Assembly: GCA_964545585.1 (NCBI GenBank)
Contig: CAZJFT010000030.1
Location: 1-11,023 of the forward strand
DNA length: 11,023 nucleotides
DNA from: UBA9642 sp964545585
GTDB lineage: Archaea > Nanobdellota > Nanobdellia > Woesearchaeales > UBA9642
Direction of reading: 5' to 3'
Shown one piece after another: positions 7,153-11,023 of the stretch (the stretch's first letter is position 1; every line of letters starts with the position of its first letter). Under the pieces are notes generated by a model, which saw nothing but the letters and a program-made list of their open reading frames with translations, made no database searches and was not told where the DNA came from. Both the position numbers and the translations under genes were made by a program.

Positions 7153-7791
7153 TTATGATGCTTGTGCAGTGAACTGTGCAGTCTTCTGTCCTGTCGTTAC
7201 AGTATATGGTATGTTCACTTGTACGTCTATCTTCAATGTGTCGTTTCCGTTCGCGAACTCTAATGCTGGACATATCAAGCTTCCCGCACCCGTAGTGTTT
7301 GCTGGAATGTATGATGCTAATGGTGCAGGTATTCCGCCACCACCACATGAATTAGTCTCGTTTGCTGTGACTTTCCATAGCAATAATGGTCCTCCATATG
7401 ACCAATGCTCTCCTAACATCACTGATCCATTCACATCAGAGTCTAGATTTATTGTCGGATATGTGTTCCCTTCATTCTCAAGCACGAAACCTTGCGATAC
7501 TTGTGTGAACCTTACACATCCTGCTGATCTCAATCCCTCACTGTTCAATGTACAGTTGAATGGTGCGCCTGGTGTCGCATTTACATAACCTTCACCCCAA
7601 TTCACTGCATCTACATAGAAGAATATAGATGTGGATGAATTGACGTATACTGTTGCTGTTCCAGTATCAGATGTAGCATAACCTGTTGTTGATATTGAAC
7701 TCAACTTGTTCAGGCTTATTATCGTCCCGAACAATGATACGGCAATAGCCGCGACTAAGAACATTGCCAATGTTTTATTTGTTATCTCCAT
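7153..7791 (-). CDS. Pilin-like single-span surface protein A (tandem paralogue)
   Basis: A 212-aa protein with the same plan as its downstream neighbour: polar N-terminus MEITNKT, membrane span (about 8-27) ending S-L-F-G-T-I-I-S-L-N, then a sequon-rich ectodomain. Shared landmarks are TATVYVNSSTSIFFYVD, GAPFNCTLNSEGL, QGFVLENEG, YGGP, NDTLKIDVQVNIP and the C-terminus TAQAS. Four Cys are in positions equivalent to the paralogue and could form two disulfides. A Gly-rich insertion (CGGGGIPAP) near residue 150 differs from the paralogue. A Shine-Dalgarno (GGTGA, 7796-7800) sits in the 12-nt gap after the 90-aa gene. The pair arose by tandem duplication. Function is not recognised; a structural envelope or filament subunit is an inference from topology and context. 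Confidence 0.87.
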   Translation of the reverse strand: MEITNKTLAMFLVAAIAVSLFGTIISLNKLSSISTTGYATSDTGTATVYVNSSTSIFFYVDAVNWGEGYVNATPGAPFNCTLNSEGLRSAGCVRFTQVSQGFVLENEGNTYPTINLDSDVNGSVMLGEHWSYGGPLLLWKVTANETNSCGGGGIPAPLASYIPANTTGAGSLICPALEFANGNDTLKIDVQVNIPYTVTTGQKTAQFTAQAS

Positions 7792-7803
7792 TTTTTCACC
7801 ATC

Positions 7804-8076
7804 CTAATTTGATTCTTTTAATAAATTGAGCGTTACTCTTCCTGTAGCATCCACGGGTTGTGGTGCTTCTGGCGGTGCTGAAACAGTAAGGCTTACCCTG
7901 CCTACTGCCGTGGACGCCTTTGTAGCTTTAACATTGTTCACTTCATTCAATACTGTCCATGTACCGATGACTGATATCATCAATGTCAATAACACTAGAA
8001 CAGTTATTGTAGTCTTTGAGATATCAACGCCTCCGCTTGGAGCAGAACTAAGATTTTCTTGATTGACCTCATCCAT
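7804..8076 (-). CDS. Small single-span membrane protein, first gene of the surface unit
   Basis: A 90-aa protein of unrecognised family. About 20 polar residues (MDEVNQENLSSAPSGGVDIS) precede one membrane span (about 22-43) that ends in S-V-I-G-T-W-T-V-L-N, the same S-x-x-G-T-x4-N signature as in the 212- and 214-aa proteins. The extracellular tail is short, with two related strands (GRVSLTV and GRVTLNL) separated by a Pro-rich linker. The ATG at 8076 is preceded by Shine-Dalgarno GAGGGTG (8083-8089) at 6-nt spacing, and a TATA box at 8144-8151 implies a 5' leader of about 45 nt. It opens the unit that continues through 7791, 7142, 6501 and 5279. It could be a minor subunit or assembly partner of the larger single-span proteins; that is inference. 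Confidence 0.82.
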   Translation of the reverse strand: MDEVNQENLSSAPSGGVDISKTTITVLVLLTLMISVIGTWTVLNEVNNVKATKASTAVGRVSLTVSAPPEAPQPVDATGRVTLNLLKESN

Positions 8077-8082
8077 TTTTTA

Positions 8083-8089
8083 CACCCTC
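8083..8089 (-). promoter_or_regulatory. Shine-Dalgarno of the first gene in the surface unit
   Basis: Minus-strand GAGGGTG, 6 nt before the ATG at 8076. It fixes the start and shows that this transcript is leadered, unlike the leaderless genes at 117, 218, 2617 and 4673. Confidence 0.65.
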
Positions 8090-8143
8090 ACACGCACTCA
8101 TTTTTAACATTTGAGTAGTATTTTATGATTTTAGGCACGCTTA

Positions 8144-8151
8144 TTTATAAA
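8144..8151 (-). promoter_or_regulatory. TATA box for the surface-protein unit
   Basis: TTTATAAA, a near-perfect archaeal TATA core, lies within minus-strand AAATATTTATAAATAAGC. A start site about 26 nt downstream (near 8122) would leave a leader of about 45 nt before the ATG at 8076. A weaker TATA-like stretch (CATAAAATA, about 8120-8128) is an alternative that would give a leader of about 20 nt. The core is palindromic, so orientation is inferred from the flanking genes. Confidence 0.55.
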
Positions 8152-8185
8152 TATTTTCATTTTATTGAACTATACTGCCCGACAT

Positions 8186-8212
8186 AAAAAGACACTATCA
8201 AGTTATAGTGAC
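8186..8212 (-). terminator. Stem-loop plus T-tract after the 411-aa gene
   Basis: On the minus strand, CACTAT (8210-8205) and ATAGTG (8198-8193) form a six-base-pair stem around a six-nt loop, followed by TCTTTTT (8192-8186). It lies about 40 nt after the stop of the 411-aa gene and before the TATA box at 8144. This fits an intrinsic-type terminator closing the upstream unit. Confidence 0.6.
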
Positions 8213-8247
8213 ATGATTTATTTAGGTAACAACAATAATGCAAATCA

Positions 8248-9483
8248 TCAAGTATTGTTCTGTGGCGGGTTCTTTTTTCTGATATATTTGAAGTATACGA
8301 ACACAAGGAATCCATTGATAAACAATAATCCTACAACTAATATATATAGTATGGGTGTTGAGCCATCTTTCTCTTTGCTTCCAGTGACCAATCCTGTCGT
8401 TCCCGAATCAGCTATCCGTATATCATCTATTCCTATGACTGTCTTGAATAGTTTCTCTTGGAATTTATCATTATAATATAATATTACTTTCATGTCATAT
8501 GATCCTACATTGACACCTTTAGTGTCCCAATATCCTGAGAGTGTAGTAGTAGTCAACTGGTTCAATGTTGATGATGCAGTCTTTGTCTCTGATACAATCT
8601 CGCCTTTTTCATTAAGGACTTGTAAGTATGCATACGCTTCCGGTATAGGCTGATTCCACCTGTTCAATACATCTATATCCACCCTTGATATGTATCCTAG
8701 CTTGAAATCTACAACATCTACATTGCTTATATCTGCACTCATCTTATCCACTGTGAACGTCTTCCTCAATACGAATTGTTTGTCATTGTATTTGACTATG
8801 AATTCTGCATAATATATCCCTGGATTCATGTTCGCTACATAGTCCACATATAATTTGTCTGATGTCTTAGAGGCGATTTTTGGTATGAAGTTCGATTTTA
8901 TCCTCTTTATCTCATCATTTGTTGGACCTCTTATTATCAATTCTCCATTTACATTCTTTATCTCTTCTGTTCCCTTGTTTATCACATTGACTGCGAAGTT
9001 TATCGTCTCATTGACGTCTGCCTCGTTTATGAAGAAAACACCCTCTGCATATATGCCCGGGTATGGTACATTTATTATCACTTGATGCTCTACTGACAAT
9101 AATGATTGTATGTTTGTTCCTGATGCGGTCGTTGTCCTGTCAGGTAGCTCAGCAACTAGCAATATTATAGTGGTTGGGCCTGGAGGAAGATCATTTGGAA
9201 GACTTAGTGTGTACTTGAATTCTTTTTCCTTCTCATCAGCACTTAATGATAAATATGGATCGGGTATGCTTACATATTTTGCATATTCTCCTTGTGCGAT
9301 TATGACTACATTCAATTCCTTGTTCTCATTGTTGATTACGGACCCAGTATATTCTAGGCCTGCCCGTTCTATATCTATTATATTCTTTGATGGAGCGACT
9401 CCTAGCGCATATACATTACAAGTTAATGCAATGCTAACTAGCATAATAATCATACATAATCCGAATGTTCTCTTAGTGTTCAT
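8248..9483 (-). CDS. C-terminally anchored surface protein with three beta-sandwich domains
   Basis: A 411-aa protein: signal peptide at about 1-26, three extracellular beta-sandwich (Ig/CARDB-like) regions (about 35-140, 145-245, 250-352), a Gly/Thr-rich linker, one membrane span at about 378-400 and a short basic tail (RKKNPPQNNT). The first region carries a strand pattern seen in many archaeal surface proteins (EYTGSVINNENKELNVVI, YAKYVSIPD, LPPGPTTIILLV). It is a paralogue of the 406-aa protein encoded in the next unit. The gene begins 16 nt after the HTH gene; the ATG at 9483 has only a weak Shine-Dalgarno-like GATAGTGA, so translation may depend on the preceding gene. An upstream ATG at 9503 is out of frame. 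Probable structural or adhesive envelope protein; no catalytic motif seen. Confidence 0.87.
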   Translation of the reverse strand: MNTKRTFGLCMIIMLVSIALTCNVYALGVAPSKNIIDIERAGLEYTGSVINNENKELNVVIIAQGEYAKYVSIPDPYLSLSADEKEKEFKYTLSLPNDLPPGPTTIILLVAELPDRTTTASGTNIQSLLSVEHQVIINVPYPGIYAEGVFFINEADVNETINFAVNVINKGTEEIKNVNGELIIRGPTNDEIKRIKSNFIPKIASKTSDKLYVDYVANMNPGIYYAEFIVKYNDKQFVLRKTFTVDKMSADISNVDVVDFKLGYISRVDIDVLNRWNQPIPEAYAYLQVLNEKGEIVSETKTASSTLNQLTTTTLSGYWDTKGVNVGSYDMKVILYYNDKFQEKLFKTVIGIDDIRIADSGTTGLVTGSKEKDGSTPILYILVVGLLFINGFLVFVYFKYIRKKNPPQNNT

Positions 9484-9499
9484 TTCACTATCTTATTGT

Positions 9500-9712
9500 T
9501 CATTTACCTCTCTTCTTTCTCGCCCTATCATATGCAGTCCATATTGTCCTGTCGTCCCTGTTGAACAATACGGCTATCTCATGGAATGAAAGCTTTTTCA
9601 CATCATGCAAATACTCTACCATGCATTCCAGTCCAGCGACTTTCCTGTCCCTGAATATGAATAATGGTATGGTCACTTGTTCTTTGGTTATTTTTTCTAT
9701 CCTTGTCTTCAT
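9500..9712 (-). CDS. Small helix-turn-helix protein, candidate regulator of the surface genes
   Basis: A 70-aa soluble basic protein. After an N-terminal segment (KEQVTIPLFIFRDR) and a helix (GLECMVEYLHDV), residues 41-66 form a helix-turn-helix reminiscent of sigma-70 region 4 or DnaA-type HTHs: LSFHEIAVLFNRDDRTIWT then YDRARKK. The 'h-x-E-I-A-x-L-h-N-R-D-x-R-T-I-W' core has the Ala, Leu and Trp expected for a folded DNA-binding motif. The start chosen is the ATG at 9712, whose ATGA overlaps the TGA of the upstream surface-protein gene and which has GGAG (9718-9721) 5 nt before it. An in-frame ATG at 9727 would add five residues but lacks a Shine-Dalgarno. Being inside the surface operon makes feedback control of it plausible but unproven; binding RNA or a protein partner is also possible. 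Confidence 0.82.
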   Translation of the reverse strand: MKTRIEKITKEQVTIPLFIFRDRKVAGLECMVEYLHDVKKLSFHEIAVLFNRDDRTIWTAYDRARKKRGK

Positions 9713-11023
9713 GGTGTCTCCGTCCATCTGAATATGACAAATGCCTGTTTCTCTCCTGCAGGCTCTGCTCCCGGAACTGTTATCTGTATGTCTACATAAG
9801 CAGAATCCGTAGCATCTGAATAATTGAGTTTCCGTATTAGTGTCTGGTTAGCTGTCGATATATTGACCCAGTTAGTTATTGATCCTGAAACATTGAAGCT
9901 TCCTGTCTCTGTGCTCTGTCTTGATTTCATCTGGAAATAGTGCGTATTCAATGGGACGCTGCTCCATATGTTCTGGTCTGCAGATACATTCACTAAGTCT
10001 GCAGCTACATTACCGTCATTTTGTATGACGAATGGCCCAGGATTGCCTTGTGTGGTGTTCTTTGTCTGTCCTAATCCCATCGTGCTGAAATTGACTGAAT
10101 TGTTCAATAGGCTTATTGACACATATGGTTGTATGCTGAAGTTCCATGTTGCGGACCAGTTTGCGCATCCATCTATGCCGCATGCCCTTACATTCCATTT
10201 ATATATCGTGTTTGGTCCTTCTGAATATACGCATAATTCATTTGTCGGCGTGAAGTTCAATGTTGGGAATGTGACGTTCTGATAATAATTGCCTCCACAT
10301 CCTGTCGAGCTTGTTATATTCACTTCATATCTCTGCGTGTAATTTGTAGTGTACCATTCTAGCAACGGTCTTCTATCTCTTAGAGTATTGTTCCCGTTTG
10401 TCGGACTCTTCAAAGTGACTGTCTCTGGCATCAATGCATATATTAGCGTGGTCGAAGAATTGAGTCCCGTACTGTTCGATTGGCCATCATCTGCTATGCA
10501 TTGAAGTATCCAATTGTCTCCCACATTTAAGCTTGTGTTTGAGATGTTTCCTACATTGACATTTATCGCTTGTGCATATGATCCCGTGGTTCCTCCACTA
10601 TCGAAAGCATTATTCCTGAACCACCTATAATGGTATATTACTGTATCTAGATCCAGGTCTGTAGCATTACAATATCCTCTTAATGATGCATTCCTGTATG
10701 CGGGCGATGGAAGGATTATTGACGTATTCATCACTGCCGGCCTGTTGTTATATCCGCAGCATATCTTTGTGGAATAAGCGTTTGAGCAATTCGCATCTAT
10801 ATGAGCATTAGTGAGATTGTTGTCTGCGTATTCTGAAGAGGCTATTGATGCTACGCATTCATAATTTGCTGGACAGCTTCCTGTGTAATTGCTGCACGTA
10901 AGATTCCTGTTCGTTACGCCTATGCATGATTGATATTGATAATTGCTGTATGATGGTATCTCTACATGCGCATTCGTTATGTTAGATAATCTTATGAACG
11001 GTGGAGCCAATGCAGTACATGCT
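9709..11023 (-). CDS. Large sequon-rich surface protein, C-terminal part (5' end beyond window)
   Basis: The frame is open to the right edge with no convincing start inside the window (a TTG at 11010 is read through by upstream in-frame codons), so only the last roughly 437 residues are seen. Counting from that TTG: two Cys-rich repeats at 9-86, each starting with a (N)-T-N-A-H-(V/I) motif; an Ig-like domain at about 92-190 containing LRGYCNATDLD and a WILQCIADDG strand; a fibronectin III-like domain at about 196-294 (VTLKSPTNGN, RRPLLEW, YKWNVRACG); and a terminal module at 298-433 resembling the 212/214-aa ectodomains. There are 27 Asn-X-Ser/Thr sequons in 433 residues, indicating heavy N-glycosylation. 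No C-terminal membrane span. It is an S-layer-like or adhesin-like protein; exact family unrecognised. Coupled by ATGA overlap to the HTH gene. Confidence 0.88.
   Translation of the reverse strand, partial: ACTALAPPFIRLSNITNAHVEIPSYSNYQYQSCIGVTNRNLTCSNYTGSCPANYECVASIASSEYADNNLTNAHIDANCSNAYSTKICCGYNNRPAVMNTSIILPSPAYRNASLRGYCNATDLDLDTVIYHYRWFRNNAFDSGGTTGSYAQAINVNVGNISNTSLNVGDNWILQCIADDGQSNSTGLNSSTTLIYALMPETVTLKSPTNGNNTLRDRRPLLEWYTTNYTQRYEVNITSSTGCGGNYYQNVTFPTLNFTPTNELCVYSEGPNTIYKWNVRACGIDGCANWSATWNFSIQPYVSISLLNNSVNFSTMGLGQTKNTTQGNPGPFVIQNDGNVAADLVNVSADQNIWSSVPLNTHYFQMKSRQSTETGSFNVSGSITNWVNISTANQTLIRKLNYSDATDSAYVDIQITVPGAEPAGEKQAFVIFRWTETP

Noticed and set aside
7094..7348. An 84-codon minus-strand frame across the junction of the two pilin-like genes
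   Set aside because: Out of frame with both neighbours, overlapping conserved coding sequence; basic, Cys- and His-rich composition unlike the other proteins.
7025..7588. A 187-codon plus-strand open frame opposite the pilin-like genes
   Set aside because: It lies wholly antisense to two well-supported paralogous genes, has no promoter or Shine-Dalgarno, and its Cys/Pro/Phe-rich translation is what reverse reading of Thr/Gly/Asn-rich coding sequence produces.
6498..7791. Canonical archaeal type IV pilins with a class III signal peptide
   Set aside because: The N-termini (MEMSNKT, MEITNKT) lack the basic residue plus Gly/Ala cleavage site expected for prepilin peptidase processing. I call them pilin-like by topology only.
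8131..8170. A nine-codon ATG frame in the intergenic region before the 90-aa gene
   Set aside because: Too short to support and it overlaps the TATA box; no Shine-Dalgarno.
9110..9589. A 159-codon plus-strand open frame antisense to the 411-aa gene
   Set aside because: It spans the junction of two real minus-strand genes, has hydrophobic shadow composition and no initiation signals.
11008..11010. TTG at 11010 as the true start of the large surface protein
   Set aside because: The frame stays open upstream to the window edge, no signal peptide follows the TTG, and the sequence begins in the middle of a repeat, so the gene is simply truncated by the window.
1..11023. tRNA, rRNA, CRISPR array, transposase or integrase
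   Set aside because: Looked for cloverleaf-like segments, regularly spaced direct repeats and mobile-element motifs in the gaps and gene products; none seen. Intergenic space is short and explained by promoters, Shine-Dalgarno sites and terminators.

Overview
The window looks like a piece of an archaeal chromosome, most plausibly from a DPANN-type lineage (Woesearchaeota/Pacearchaeota-like). This placement is an inference from three things. There is an archaeal PIN-ATPase-KH protein. There are TATA-like boxes centred roughly 23-28 nt upstream of start codons, as in leaderless archaeal genes. Most of the remaining coding capacity is sequon-rich, signal-peptide or single-span surface proteins with few cytoplasmic residues. 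I see no rRNA, tRNA, CRISPR array, insertion sequence or prophage gene.

Layout from left to right. Positions 1-117 hold the N-terminal 39 codons of an unrecognised minus-strand gene. It diverges from a DJ-1/PfpI family gene (218-748, plus) across an intergenic region with two back-to-back promoters. Everything from 788 to the right edge is on the minus strand, so it is transcribed right to left. The PIN-ATPase-KH gene (788-2617) and a secreted transglutaminase-like protein (2682-4673) each have their own TATA-like box and appear leaderless.

Next, in transcription order, is a surface-protein unit running 8076 to 4776: a 90-aa single-span protein, two tandem paralogous single-span proteins of 212 and 214 aa, a 406-aa C-terminally anchored beta-sandwich protein, and a 167-aa single-span protein. 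These genes are packed tightly (4-nt overlap, 1-nt, 10-nt and 12-nt gaps). Four of the five have a clear Shine-Dalgarno sequence, and the 406-aa gene instead overlaps its upstream neighbour.

A second unit enters from the right edge: a large, heavily sequon-bearing surface protein (partial), a 70-aa helix-turn-helix protein coupled to it by an ATGA overlap, and a 411-aa anchored beta-sandwich protein paralogous to the 406-aa one. A stem-loop plus T-tract (8186-8212) and a strong TATA box (8144-8151) separate this unit from the first.

The most interesting feature is that the two units are built from shared parts. The large right-edge protein ends in a module resembling the ectodomains of the 212/214-aa proteins. 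The two anchors (411 and 406 aa) are paralogues. The 167-aa protein looks like one anchor domain on an N-terminal membrane span. The three small single-span proteins share a membrane-exit signature, S-x-x-G-T-x4-N. Together they suggest a cell-envelope complex or filament with its own candidate regulator and a neighbouring transglutaminase-fold enzyme. Its function cannot be read from sequence alone.
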